A stretch of DNA of 64,000 bases from NCBI GenBank assembly GCA_006503535.1, contig QYRS01000008.1, positions 744,001 to 808,000 on the forward strand, given 5' to 3'. The notes under the pieces were generated by a model. That model was not told where the DNA came from and made no database searches. It worked only from the letters and a program-made list of their open reading frames with translations. The DNA is from Arthrinium phaeospermum. Its lineage: Eukaryota; Ascomycota; Sordariomycetes; Amphisphaeriales; Apiosporaceae. How positions within the stretch are numbered: position 1 is the first letter of the stretch; the number at the start of each line of letters is the position of its first letter. Made by a program: the position numbers and the translations under genes. Positions 24,200 through 35,965 of the stretch are shown here, piece after piece.

Positions 24200-25405
24200 A
24201 TGGATTTCGGTGCCCCCCAAGGAGGACGCGCCTGCTTCAACTGTAAGTTCACCATTCTTCCATGCTCAATTCCCATTTGAGTCTGCCTGCGCACCCTCCA
24301 AATCGGCCGCGCGTGAGCTCGCAGCACCTGCTGTATGGCTGGTCGCACTCCAGGCATCTGCTTTTCGCATCGCAGCGATCCTAAAGCACCGTCTGTTGCG
24401 TCATTGCCGAGTTGCTGGTTCATCGCGAATGAACACCATTACTCCATTGCCCATGCCCTTTCCTATCGTCACTCCTAGAGATTTCCCTCGGATAGTAGCG
24501 GCGGCCGTTGCTTGTCGTTGCCGAAATTTTCTTCCTGGATGACTTTTTCGCCCCCGAGTCCCATTTTTATTGTTTTCCACCATGAAATCGTCGGTATGCT
24601 GATTCTGAATGTTCCTTAGGCGGCCAAACCACCCACCAGGTATGCATGATGCATCGAATCACCTAACCTGCTTTTAGGTGCTCGTACTGACTTGACCATT
24701 TGCTAAGGCTCGGGACTGCCCTACTCGTGGCGCTGCTAAGTGGTAAGTCTTTCGCTCGTATCTCTCTACCCGCGGGGGCGTCTACTAACGTATATCATTG
24801 CAGCTACAACTGCGGCAACGAGGGTCACATCAGCCGCGACTGCCCTGAGGGCCCCAAGGACAGCAGTGCTAAGTCCTGCTACCGATGCGGCCAGACTGGG
24901 CACATCAGCCGTGACTGCCCCACCAACGCCGGCTCGGGTGGCCAGGGTGGCCAGGGTGGTGCCACTGAGTGCTACAAGGTAAGGCTCTGATCCTGCCTCC
25001 TTGTTTCTCCAAACAGGGTTGTGCTAACTCCTCCCAGTGCGGCAAGATCGGTCACATTGCCCGCAACTGCCCCGATTCCTTCGGCGCTGGCGGCCAAGGC
25101 GGCTATGGCCAAGGCGGCTACGGCGGCCAGGGTGGCTACGGCGGTGGTGCTGGCGGTGGCAAGACTTGCTACTCATGCGGCGGCTACGGCCACATGTCTC
25201 GTAAGCAACCCCTCCCTTCTGCGTCGTATATCTTCGATTCTAACTCGTAATTGTAGGCGAGTGCGTCAACGGCAGCAAGTGCTACAACTGCGGCGAGAAC
25301 GGTCACTTCTCTCGTGACTGCCCCAAGGAGTCGTCCGGCGGCGAGAAGATCTGCTACAAGTGCCAGCAACCCGGCCACGTTCAGGCTGCTTGCCCCAACA
25401 ACTAA
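24200..25405 (+). CDS. GIS2: Seven-zinc-knuckle nucleic-acid-binding protein, Gis2/CNBP
   Basis: Small cytoplasmic RNA/ssDNA-binding protein that acts in translation and stress granules in yeast and animals. Exons are 24200-24242, 24620-24639, 24708-24742, 24804-24978, 25038-25200 and 25257-25405; all phases close to 194 residues. Seven CCHC knuckles (C-X2-C-X4-H-X4-C) follow one another, for example [14 protein letters not shown] and [14 protein letters not shown]. The count equals that of human CNBP. A Gly/Gln/Tyr-rich linker, similar to an RGG-like segment, separates knuckles 4 and 5. Knuckle 1 is spread over three exons, one of them a 20-nt micro-exon encoding most of its loop. Four introns split knuckle codons or loops, and the first intron is long at 377 nt. 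A leader intron upstream is likely. Expression is probably high and constitutive. Confidence 0.94.
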
Positions 25406-26015
25406 GGGCCTGGTAGTTGCCCGAGATGGAGGGATGGCGTGGTAGGGGAGGAATCCGTTGATGTCTTCGATGAGCCTCTTTGTATACACTGTCTTGTCAA
25501 CCGGTGGCTATCCCCACGGTTGCCAAACTCGGATGTGATGGTTGGTCAAGGGCCGAAGGTCTCGGCTATGATACCAACAACAACTTTCTCCTTTTCCTTG
25601 ACATGATTTTCAAGGCTTTGCGAAACCAGGGTCGGGAAAGGTCTTCTCGTCAGCAACAATGGCGTCTATGAGAGACCCCAATTGCTCGGAAAAAACATAG
25701 GGTCATGAATGCAATGCTCAACGGCGTTTGAGAATCATCTCGTGCTGCCTTCTGTAGTTTATGGGCCCCATCGGGCTCCAAACTCTGGTGTGACTTGATC
25801 TAATAGTGCAATCGGAATAAGCACTTTTCCCAATTGCAAACATTGCTGTGATAATTCAGTGCGCTTTGATGCCATGTATACACTGCCCTCTCCCAACTTC
25901 TACAGCATATCTGGTCGATATGCTGCCAACCAACCACATCCGCCACCCATCACGTCTCGACATACAGCTACTTGCTGTAGTTGTAATCTCTCGTCCAGTG
26001 TGACAACCATCGTTA
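25406..26015. other. Convergent 3' spacer
   Basis: Lies between the stop codon of GIS2 and that of the DDHD phospholipase, which run towards each other. No gene was recognised. Confidence 0.5.
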
Positions 26016-29000
26016 TCAAGGTTTGACGTCTTTCGACGCTGTCGACTTAACTTTACTGGAGAGAAGCTGTGACATGATGAAGTGGCTGACGTCTTCATCC
26101 TGCCAATATGCTATATGTGACGCAATCGTATTGATAGGGTTGAAGTCAAGGACGCTCCTAATGTTTGTTTAGGTCAGCTTATGAACATCTAGTTTATTCT
26201 CATTTTCCTGTATCTTGCTTGACACGGCGGCGAGGATTTGGTCGACAGGTGGAATTACTCCTCTCCATCCCATAACAATATGTGAAATGGGGACCAAAAT
26301 AATGGGACAGACTGGAATGGGTTGACTTACTCTTGAATGCTGTAGTCCACGCGCCCGTTGCGGTTGAGAGCGCGCACCCTCATCTCCTCACGCCTGATCT
26401 TCTGAGCCTTTTGCTCCTCGGCAGCCCAGGCATCGCCCAAAGCCTGGCCTTCCTCGGCGCGGCTCGAGGCCGCCTTCTGCTCTTCGATGCGTTTCTTCTG
26501 GAACCGCGCAAAGAGCGTCTCGAGTTCGTCGTCAATGAGCGTAGCGCCATGGCCGCTGGCACCCTCGCCATCGTCGCCGTCGTCCCCGGGGATGCCCAGG
26601 CTCTTGCCCGACGAGGCGGACTGCTGCCGTGCCAGCGCCTTCTTGCGAGCGGCCGTCTTTTCCAGCTGCGCCGTGGCATCGGAGATGACGCCGCCGCCCG
26701 TGATGTTGGTACCGGCGCCGGGGGTGTTGGATTTGGAGGAGTTGGCCGAGCCCTGTTGCGAATTGTGCGCCGTCATGTTGGCGACCTCCTCGTTGCTCAG
26801 GCCCAGGCTGCGGTTGAGGATGGAGCTGGCGATGCCGCCGCTGATGCTGCTCCAGAGCCCGCTGACACTTTGGCCAACCTTGACGCCGATGCCCGAGAGA
26901 CCTTGGGGCGCCACCGAGTTGAAAATGCCCTTCTTCGTGTAGGGCAGGGCTTGAGGCTTCAGCGAGGACATGGCGGGAGACACCAACGGCTCCATGCGGT
27001 ATCCAATCGGGTCCGAAGGGTGGAAGATGTTGAAAAGTTGGCCTACTTTAGGCGAGGAAATTGAGAAAGGCAGACCTGTAATCGTCGACACCCTCTCCGT
27101 AGGACTAGTGGCCATGAAAGGATCTTCCCTGAACTCACTGTTCACGGGAGTGCCCGGCGTAGTTAGTTGAGAGAGGTGCCGCGCGGCTATCGTCCTCCCC
27201 TTGAGCATCTGGAAAAGGCCGATCGGGGACCCGAGGCAGTAAAAGTCCTCAACATTGAAGTCAAAGGCCAACTCCTTCGAGTCAGGCGGGGTCTCTGGGC
27301 GATCATTGTTGGCGGGCCAAAAGCGCATAGGGTTGCGCAAGAGATCTGTGTCCTTCGAGGGTTCTTTCTGCCGGCAAAGAAGATCAAACATAATTGCGCT
27401 TCCGAGCGAGTGGCCTACGATGTGAACCTTCCCCTTGAACTCCGGGTTTCGCTCCAGAAAGAGCTTGTATATGCGGTTCGATTCTGTCAGCACAATCTCC
27501 ACGATCTGCTCTCGGTATGCCGATTGGTACAAGAGCACATCAAGGGCCAAGTCTGAAATGAGTGATCGGGCAAAAGCGACTCCTTCCACCGTAATGTCCT
27601 CCAATGATGGGTCTGTAATGTTGGTTAGCAAACAATCCGGTATGATACGGATCTGACGTTACCCAGCCATCACTACTTACACTCGTCCTCCTCATCAAAC
27701 GCCGCAGCGGTCGTGAGATCCTGCTCCCCTTTCTTTTCCTTGCGCTTCGGGAAATCGAGGAGATGACGCCAACACACGGGCAAGACTTGAACGCGGCAGT
27801 TTCCAGGACCCTCTCCGAATTCCGAGTTGAGCGCCCGAAGATCGGCAGAATGCGAATAAACGCCCTTGAGCGTCTTCCGAAGCATATTGACATCGTGGAC
27901 AAAGTTAACACTCTCCATACTATAATAAGTCAGTCATCGTAGAGCATAGGCGATCGCAAAAAGATGAACCCACCGAAGACCCAAGAGTTGACCGATTCCG
28001 TGGGTGACGAGAACTAGGTGCTCGATTTCGCGACCTTGCGTTTCGCCAGCCTGAGCATTGTAGTCGTCTTGAATTTCTTGTTCTTGCCGTTGACGGATCT
28101 TTTCTTGTTGCTTGTCTGGATCATCTGCGGTATCAAGATAGGAGGAAAATTGCTTCTTAAGGTGATCCCCACGACTTTCAACCTCAGGTGCCTCGCCATC
28201 ACCGGCAGCATTGATATCGGCTGGGGAATCAACTCTTGCAAGAGGAGGGGCGGATCTGCGTTTGCGCGCCTTTTGTCCCTTCTCGTCCAGCGAAGGGGAT
28301 GGATCCGTAGCCTTTGCCGATGAACCAGTTGTTGGGGTGGTTGGGCGTTTCTCGTCCTTCTTGCCAACTTCCGTGTATCCTCGAACTAGTTTGACGCCGC
28401 TCACTGTGCTACGGTTAGAACTACTTATCCTCACGACATCTTCCATTCATATACACTTACTGTAACCGCCTCCGGCAAACCGTTGGTAAACTGTCGATGT
28501 AACCCATGACAGCATGCTTTCAGACGAGAGCCAAGCAGTCGTTGGGTCTTGGTAAGTTACGATACCTATACAAATATTGTTATTCGAAACACTTTGCAAA
28601 ACTTCCCAATATGATAGTCAATGTGGAATGCAGATGAACCTGGGGACCCATCTAGTGAATTGTCTCAGGGACAGGGATGTTGCTGATCAGCGAGCCATCG
28701 CTACTTACTGTTCATATATGTGCCAAATAAGCGGTAAGTTTGAGGTTGATGAGTGGGCGTCTGTGATGGAAGGAGCTTCTGTGAGCTTTCCGATTGAGAT
28801 CCTCCAGCTGCTGCGGCTGCCTTAAGGTTGTCGACTGAACCTTTAGGGGTGACATCTTTTCGGGATCCCGAGTTACTACGAGATCGTGAGCTCTTAGGAT
28901 ATGCCCATGGTTTCACTTTGAGATAACCCTCCTCAAGCTGGGCTGCCAGGTTTTCTTCGCAAGGGCGAAGTGTCGACCCTTCTTGGTAGAACCAGCTCCC

Positions 29001-29740
29001 CCGGCGCACATCGTACACGGGGCCAAGCCAGTATACCGGTGCGAGTTCTCTTACTTCGATATCAACATCGAAGAGGAAGTCCTCGTTGACAGGAACGCGA
29101 ATGCCTTGCCTCTGGTCCGGCTGGGATGCATCTATGCTCGTATTAGGCGAATCTGCGGCGGGGACGTCGCGGCCACGACGGGATGTGGAACTCGCCCGCT
29201 TCTTGGAGATATGCCTCCCGCGTTGATCTTCGACCTCCTCCAAGAGCTTTTGGTAGGCTCCTTCAATAGACCGGGAATCATTCTTGGTGAATGCGACAAA
29301 CTTTTTCGGCGCCGGAGGTTTGATGTCCTCCTTGTCCTTTTCTTTTTTGCCTTTGATGAGTTGTGGTTTTCTTTTGGGGACCTAGGGTTTTGCACGTTAG
29401 TTTTGCTGAGTACCCGGATGGATGGTCCAGTGAGACTTACATCCACAGCATGAAACCACATGACGTTCAGCGGGGGGCAGTCCGGCGGGTATTTCCTCAG
29501 ACTCTGTCCATATATATTGTTGATGCTGTGATCGTCGGCCTTCTTGGAGGGATTGGGGGCGGGCATCGCTTTCGGGGGCGGCGGCATCTCTTTCTCCTTG
29601 GGTGTCGGGGTGTTGCTTCGGCTCGTGCTGCGGCTCGTGTTCCATGGATTGATGGAATCAACAGCGCTGGCGAGGTACGACTTCTCTACCTTCCTCTCCC
29701 CAAGGTCGCCAGTAGGACCTGATGCCGGTGCTGGGGCCAT
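26016..29740 (-). CDS. DDHD-domain phospholipase A1 (yeast YOR022C / animal DDHD1-2 family)
   Basis: Intracellular serine lipase family that releases fatty acid from glycerophospholipids; the yeast member is mitochondrial. Exons on the minus strand are 29740-29441, 29381-28709, 28565-28461, 28403-27974, 27919-27681, 27612-26331 and 26157-26016. Phases close to 1056 residues. Early landmarks are VEKSYLASAVDSINPW, WFHAVDVPKRK, the WWE-like LAPVYWLGPVYDVRRGSWF and NSIVTYQDPTTAWLSS. The lipase part has LVLVTHGIGQ and the elbow VHIVGHSLGSA (Ser near 651). The DDHD domain starts at DFYCLGSPIGLF. The large sixth exon seems to end at an in-frame TAA, but that codon is part of a GTAAGT donor. A last exon adds the conserved end with TIASHIAYWQDEDVSHFI, which supplies part of the DDHD domain. 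The first true ATG is used; upstream sequence in frame has only TTG. Confidence 0.9.
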
Positions 29741-31468
29741 TCTATCTGTGCGACCACGTCTTCCCCATCCGACCAGGCTACGTAGATCGACTCCGTATGG
29801 GCGGCGTAGAGATGGAAGGATAAATGCTCCCTGCAGCTGAGCTCGATGGCAGGCCCTAAAAAGGATCAGACGGGACGCCAACGCGACGATAATCTAGCCA
29901 CGTAAGAGCCAAGACTGATGAAGGGTGCGTTGATCAGCTGAAGCAGGCTGTGTCGGGATCTGAAGTTGGGCGACCGGCAGGGTAATCGATGTTTAGGAAT
30001 GCTGCTCGACACTGCTTCGCTTTTTGTAGGATCTATCGGTACCGAGGATGTTGAATGCAGATTGAACAGCGAGGTTCGGCGGGATTCGAGGTTTTATAGG
30101 AGATCCAGGGGATCGCAGCGTTGTGAGTAAGGGTAAAGAAGATTAATGGTCAGAAGATGGGAATCACATGTAGATGTATTCCGGTGACCTATGGACGAGC
30201 TGGCCACACCTTTGAAGCTATGACATACCCGCCCCAAGCTGAACTGCACGCGCCTCAGGGACTCGATATTTATATCATTCAATTACCGCTATCAAGTTGC
30301 AAAACCCTGTTTCTTTACAGACAAATGAAGCAGAGTGTCATTAAGCTTCGAGTATTAATTGACAATTTGGAGATACGAGTTCTTCAAGGAATTCTAGGTC
30401 AAGTAGGAAGCATAATTAGGGAGTGTGCATTTTATTTTGAGGAGCCCAAGGCGGGCACGCCTTAGTCAACAGCTGCAAGAACACGAGCCCATCCCCCTAC
30501 CAACTCCACACAGTCCCAGCTGAGAAGAAGGAAAAGAACGCTAACGGAGCTGAGCTCCAGTGAACCCTTACATTCACTGGCACCCAAAATAACTTCCTTT
30601 TTGGGAGGCTCAAAGTCACCTACACACTACAAGCCAATAATGCTTCCTAGGAATGCACGTACATAGCTGATCGACGAGGACGAGATATGATATCAGATAG
30701 GGGCTCTCCAGTGTGGTATTCTTGAAGTTTATGTAATTGTTCCAACCTGACCCGACACCACTACTTGTGTCCATACTTGTTATACATGTATACCTAACAT
30801 ATAGGAATCCCCTGATGGATCCCAAGGGCTGATTGAGGCCCATCAGTACTTAAGGTATGGATTCCTGCTGCAATAGAGTGCCAAGAACTTTTCTGTGCAG
30901 GGTCTATATGCATTTGCTATACGCCAGTACATGTAGGTTAGGTAAGGTAGGTACATCTCGACCTGCCAGGTAGATTGGATGCAGCGTTGATGAGACACAA
31001 CGCCCAATGCATCTGATAGAATGCTAGCGCGGGGTAGTTATGAGACCAGGCCGCCTATCAGCAGCTAAAGTTAGGTGCCCGCCATCGGGTAACTCAACTT
31101 ATGCCATGCAATGGTGGGGTCGGGGACGAATGACTCCGCCGGGGAAGACCAGCCTACTGTAATTTTTTTGATTCAGTTCGGGACTTATCCTCACCTTCCT
31201 CGATCGCAAGACACCAGACCCGACTACCTTTCGCAGCTCATGCTTTTTGAGGAATTGACCTGACACTACATCTCGAGGTGCTACCATGAAAGCTCGCCTG
31301 GGCTCAGCATTGTGCTAGCTCCAGTTCGGCGTCAACAACACGACGTTGCCCGTCTTCTGATGCGCTGAGAGCTGCAAATCAACACCAACCAGCCCCAACA
31401 GGCGCGATTCTCGCGATTCTCGACATCCCGTAACGATACTGTATCTCAACTCCTCGACGTTTGCCAAA
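29741..31468. other. Divergent promoter region of the phospholipase and RPC1 genes
   Basis: About 1.7 kb separates the two starts. Composition is AT-rich around 30280-30450. No gene, tRNA or clear TATA element was found. Confidence 0.5.
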
Positions 31469-34400
31469 ATGGCTACCGCGACAGAAACTGCGATGAGGGG
31501 TGCCACTGCGGTGGCACCTGTGAAGCACCAGGTTGTCGACAAGCCTCCGAAACGATTTGGCCAGATGAAGTTCGGCATCCAATCCCTGCAGGATATAACA
31601 AATCAGGCGGTCTTGGAAGTGTCTGATAGAACCATGTACGACCTCAACCGCGGAAGAGAGCCTACGAAGAATGGAGTCCTCGACAAGCGACTTGGTATAT
31701 CCAGTAAAGTAGCAACATGCGCCACCTGCGACTTGAAGCTACAAGATTGTCCGGGTCATTTCGGCCATGTTCGCCTACCACTGCCTGCCTTCCATATTGG
31801 GTTCATTCGTTTCACCATGAAGGTCCTCCAAGAGATCTGCAAGGACTGCTCGCGTGTATTGCTTGCGGAGCCTGAGCGCCGGGCCTACCTCCGAGAACTC
31901 AGGCGCGACATCGACAACATGCGCCGCCAGGCTGTCCTCAAGAAGATCAACGAGCAGTGTAGGAAGTCGAAGGTGTGCCCATACTGCGGCGCTATCAATG
32001 GTCAGATTCGGAAGCTTGGGGCGTTAAAATTGGTACACGACAAGTTCGTTGCGTTCAACAAATCGACATCGATCAAGAAGCAACCTCCTCCAGCCAAGTT
32101 AAAGTTTGACGAATCTTTTGCCGAGGCCAAACTGCACAATTCGGACCTGGATAAGCACGTCAAGAAGGCAATGGAAGACTTGAATCCTTTAAGGGTCCTG
32201 AACTTGTTTAAGCAGATCAGCCCGACTGACTGCGAGTTGCTGGGCATGGACTCAACCGAGGGCCGGCCAGAAATGTTTCTCTGGCAATACATCCCTGCTC
32301 CGCCTGTCTGCATCCGTCCCTCGGTTGCGCAAGAAGGAGCAAGTAACGAAGACGACCTCACCACTAGGCTGAGTGAGATTGTTTGGGCTTGTGGGCTTAT
32401 CCGCAATGCTTTGCAGAAGGGGACTAATCTGGGCACCATTATGGAGCAATGGGAATTTCTCCAGCTCCAAATCGCTGTGTATGTCAACAGTGACGTCCCG
32501 GGCCTTCAAGCGACAGGTCTCGTCAGACCAATGAGAGGCTTTTGCCAACGTCTAAAGGGAAAACAGGGCCGTTTCCGAGGCAATCTGTCAGGAAAACGTG
32601 TGGATTTCTCTGGACGTACTGTCATCTCCCCGGATCCCAATCTTGGTGTTGACCAAGTTGCTGTACCTCTGCTTGTTGCTCTAAATCTCACCTACCCCGA
32701 GCGTGTCCAGAGAGAGAACATCCAAAAACTCCGGGATTGCATCATCAACGGGCCTGCTATTCATCCTGGTGCGCAGCAAGTTATCAAGCAGGACGGCGAT
32801 CAGGCCTATAAGACATCTTTGAGATTCGGCGACAGACAGCGAGTTGCAAAGGAGCTACGGTATGGCGACGTCGTCGAAAGGCATCTGGAGGATGGTGACG
32901 TTGTGCTCTTCAACCGTCAGCCATCGCTTCACAAGCTAAGTATCATGAGCCATCTTGCCAAGATCAGGCCTTGGCGAACATTCCGTCTAAATGAATGTGT
33001 GTGTGGCCCCTACAATGCAGATTTCGATGGCGATGAGATGAACCTTCACGTTCCCCAGACCGAAGAAGCCCGTGCCGAAGCCATCAACCTGATGGGTGTT
33101 AAGAACAATCTTGCCACGCCCAAGAACGGAGAACCCGTCATCGCGGCAACCCAAGATTTCATCACGGCTGCGTATATTCTGAGTGGCAAAGACATGTTTT
33201 TCGACAGGAAGACCTTTACTTATCTCTGCATGCACATGATGGATGGTATAACACACCTGGATATTCCACCCCCTGCCATTTTCAAACCAGAGAGGATGTG
33301 GACTGGAAAGCAGGTTTTCAGTGTGCTTATGCGCCCCAATAGCGAGTCGCCAGTTAAGATCAACCTTGACGCAAAGTGCCGAGAATATGTGGCGCCGAAC
33401 AAGAGCTCCGATGACCCTAGGGAACGTACCCGAGCTCCTGACATGTGTCCTAAGGACGGTTGGCTCGTTGTTCGTAACTCCGTGGTTATGTGTGGCCGGA
33501 TGGACAAGTCAACTGTCGGTGACGGAAAGAAGGATTCGATTTTCTACGTCATCCTGAGAGATTTTGGTCCAGACGCTGCTGTAGTTGCCATGAACCGCCT
33601 GGCTAAACTATGTGCGCGGATGTTGACGAATCAAGGGTTCTCCATTGGCATAGGCGATGTGTTCCCGACCGCGTCCCTAACCAAGGCAAAGCAGGGGCTT
33701 GTTCAGAATGCCGTTGCCAAAACAGACGAGTTGATCTCGAACTACAACGACAAGAAATTGGCCAAGGCCGCAGGATGCTCGATGGAGGAGACACTTGAAA
33801 ACTCCATTTCGGGAACCCTGAGTGAGGTCCGTGGCGAGGCTGGTAAATACTGCATTGCGACGCTTAGCACCAAGAACGCCCCGTGGATCATGGCCTCGTC
33901 TGGATCCAAAGGTTCTAACATCAACGTCGCCCAGATGATTGCACTGGTAGGGCAACAGATTATTGGAGGCTCACGTGTTGCCGACGGTTTCCAAGACCGA
34001 ACTCTTCCTCATTTTCACAAATTGGCCCGTCAGCCAGCGTCCAAGGGCTTTGTTGCGAACAGTTTCTACACAGGACTGCTGCCAACGGAGTTTATCTTCC
34101 ACGCCATGTCTGGTCGTGAGGGTCTGGTCGATACGGCTGTCAAGACTGCAGAGACCGGATACATGTCTCGCCGTCTTATGAAGTCCCTCGAGGACCTTTC
34201 GGCTCAGTACGATGACACGGTTCGAACCTCCGAGGGGGGTATTGTGCAGTTCCAGTTTGGTGCAGATAAGCTCGACCCGGTCGATATGGAGGGTTCCGCC
34301 GTCCCTGTACATTTCGAACGTACTTGGTCCCACGCAGAGAACATTACGTGGAGCCACACCGAGCGAGCTTTGCTGCCGTTCGAAATGCTTGAACTGTGTG

Positions 34401-35965
34401 ATAGGATGATCGACAAGCAACGTAAAATGTACCCGAGGAAAGGTCTTCTCCACGGAGAATCGTTGACATATCACGATCAAACCGACTATGGTCTGGACGA
34501 GCATGAGAGTAGCCGACTTTTCTTGACAACAATCGAGGCGTTCGTTACCAAACTCGCAACCAAACTGGCTAATACTCGCAAAGCAGTTGGCCTCGAGGAG
34601 TATATTGAGAAGCCGAAGCTCAGTGCAGCTCGCATTGACAAACAGGAGCAAGGCTCAGCTGCCAGAGTTCATACCGAGAGGGTGGCCAAAGTGTCTCATC
34701 GCACTCTTGAAGCTTTCATCACGCTGTGTTTGGAGAAGTTTAAGAAGGCACACGTCGAACCTGGACATGCTGTCGGCGCCGTGGGTGCTCAGTCCATCGG
34801 TGAACCTGGTACACAAATGACGCTCAAGACTTTCCATTTCGCTGGTGTTGCCGGAATGAGTATCACCCAAGGTGTTCCTCGTATCAAGGAAATCATCAAC
34901 GCCTCCAAACTCATTAGTACGCCCGTCGTCACTTGTCCACTGGAGAACAGGTACCAAATCGAGGCGGCACGCATGGTTCGAGGACGCATAGAGAAGACAT
35001 ACGTTGAAGATGTGCTACGATATGTCGACGACGAATGGGAGCCTAGTCGAGCCTACATCACTCTTGCTATCGACACGGAGGCGCTCGAGAGCATGCATCT
35101 GGGCATTGGTCTCTACGATATCAAGAACGCCATAGTGAAGGCCAAGAAGTTGAAGATCTTGGATGGCGACCTCCGCGTGTATCCCATTGACGGGACTATC
35201 GAGATTGCCGTGGGCCACCCGGATCCCTCCACTGCCAAAAAGACAGTCAAGAGCAAGGTGGCGACCGTGGAGACAGCTGCGGATCTCTTGACGCGAGTGA
35301 GCCATCTCAAACGCGTGCTTCCTAGTGTGCCCATCTCTGGATACTCGGAAGCCACCCGAGCCATCATCCAGATCACGGAAGAAAAGGCGAACAAGAACGA
35401 AGATGGACAACCATTAATGTCTCACGCCGTTCTCGTCGAAGGTTACGGACTCCGGCAATGCATGAACACGGAAGGAGTTGTTGGCACTAAGACGCGCTCA
35501 AACTCCGTCATTGAATGCCGCGACGTCCTGGGTATTGAGGCCGCTCGAACGACCATCGCCATTGAGATTGGTGCTGTCATGAATGACATGAACATCGACC
35601 CTCGTCACATGCAGCTGCTTGCCGACGTCATGACCTACAAGGGCGAGGTACTGGGTATCACCCGTTTCGGTCTCTCCAAGATGCGTGACTCCGTTCTGCA
35701 GCTGGCGTCTTTCGAGAAGACCCCTGACCACTTGTTCGAGGCTGCAGCCAACTTGAAAAAGGACAAAATCGAGGGTGTGTCGGAGAAGATCATCATGGGC
35801 CAGACCATGACTGTGGGCACTGGCGCCTTCCAGGTCGTGAGAAGACTCGGGCTTGGGGAAGAGCATCTTCAACGACTACCCACCGCTTTCGAGGATGCCT
35901 GGGCTGCTGAGTCGAGAGACCGCCGAGAGCTACGCAAGAAGAAGGCAACCACAGCACTGGCTTAG
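31469..35965 (+). CDS. RPC1: RNA polymerase III largest subunit (RPC1/RPC160/Rpo31)
   Basis: Catalytic beta'-like subunit of the nuclear enzyme that makes tRNAs, 5S rRNA and U6. The frame is uninterrupted, 1498 residues, close to the 1460 of yeast. The N-terminus DKPPKRFGQMKFGIQSLQDI is typical of Pol III and differs from Pol I and II. The clamp zinc ligands are in CATCDLKLQDCPGHFGH, CKDC and CPYCG. The Mg-binding active site NADFDGDEMNLHVPQT has its three aspartates near residues 518, 520 and 522. The trigger loop and bridge region show GAQSIGEPGTQMTLKTFHFA near residue 1105. There is no heptad-repeat tail, which excludes Pol II. Intron-free over 4.5 kb, unlike its neighbours. The start is the first ATG, with a good context (AAAATGGC). 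Confidence 0.97.
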   Translation: MATATETAMRGATAVAPVKHQVVDKPPKRFGQMKFGIQSLQDITNQAVLEVSDRTMYDLNRGREPTKNGVLDKRLGISSKVATCATCDLKLQDCPGHFGHVRLPLPAFHIGFIRFTMKVLQEICKDCSRVLLAEPERRAYLRELRRDIDNMRRQAVLKKINEQCRKSKVCPYCGAINGQIRKLGALKLVHDKFVAFNKSTSIKKQPPPAKLKFDESFAEAKLHNSDLDKHVKKAMEDLNPLRVLNLFKQISPTDCELLGMDSTEGRPEMFLWQYIPAPPVCIRPSVAQEGASNEDDLTTRLSEIVWACGLIRNALQKGTNLGTIMEQWEFLQLQIAVYVNSDVPGLQATGLVRPMRGFCQRLKGKQGRFRGNLSGKRVDFSGRTVISPDPNLGVDQVAVPLLVALNLTYPERVQRENIQKLRDCIINGPAIHPGAQQVIKQDGDQAYKTSLRFGDRQRVAKELRYGDVVERHLEDGDVVLFNRQPSLHKLSIMSHLAKIRPWRTFRLNECVCGPYNADFDGDEMNLHVPQTEEARAEAINLMGVKNNLATPKNGEPVIAATQDFITAAYILSGKDMFFDRKTFTYLCMHMMDGITHLDIPPPAIFKPERMWTGKQVFSVLMRPNSESPVKINLDAKCREYVAPNKSSDDPRERTRAPDMCPKDGWLVVRNSVVMCGRMDKSTVGDGKKDSIFYVILRDFGPDAAVVAMNRLAKLCARMLTNQGFSIGIGDVFPTASLTKAKQGLVQNAVAKTDELISNYNDKKLAKAAGCSMEETLENSISGTLSEVRGEAGKYCIATLSTKNAPWIMASSGSKGSNINVAQMIALVGQQIIGGSRVADGFQDRTLPHFHKLARQPASKGFVANSFYTGLLPTEFIFHAMSGREGLVDTAVKTAETGYMSRRLMKSLEDLSAQYDDTVRTSEGGIVQFQFGADKLDPVDMEGSAVPVHFERTWSHAENITWSHTERALLPFEMLELCDRMIDKQRKMYPRKGLLHGESLTYHDQTDYGLDEHESSRLFLTTIEAFVTKLATKLANTRKAVGLEEYIEKPKLSAARIDKQEQGSAARVHTERVAKVSHRTLEAFITLCLEKFKKAHVEPGHAVGAVGAQSIGEPGTQMTLKTFHFAGVAGMSITQGVPRIKEIINASKLISTPVVTCPLENRYQIEAARMVRGRIEKTYVEDVLRYVDDEWEPSRAYITLAIDTEALESMHLGIGLYDIKNAIVKAKKLKILDGDLRVYPIDGTIEIAVGHPDPSTAKKTVKSKVATVETAADLLTRVSHLKRVLPSVPISGYSEATRAIIQITEEKANKNEDGQPLMSHAVLVEGYGLRQCMNTEGVVGTKTRSNSVIECRDVLGIEAARTTIAIEIGAVMNDMNIDPRHMQLLADVMTYKGEVLGITRFGLSKMRDSVLQLASFEKTPDHLFEAAANLKKDKIEGVSEKIIMGQTMTVGTGAFQVVRRLGLGEEHLQRLPTAFEDAWAAESRDRRELRKKKATTALA

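Noticed and set aside
29740..29881. In-frame N-terminal extension of the phospholipase that looks like a mitochondrial presequence
   Set aside because: The extension starts with TTG, not ATG, and the ATG at 29740 has a good context and a conserved sequence right after it.
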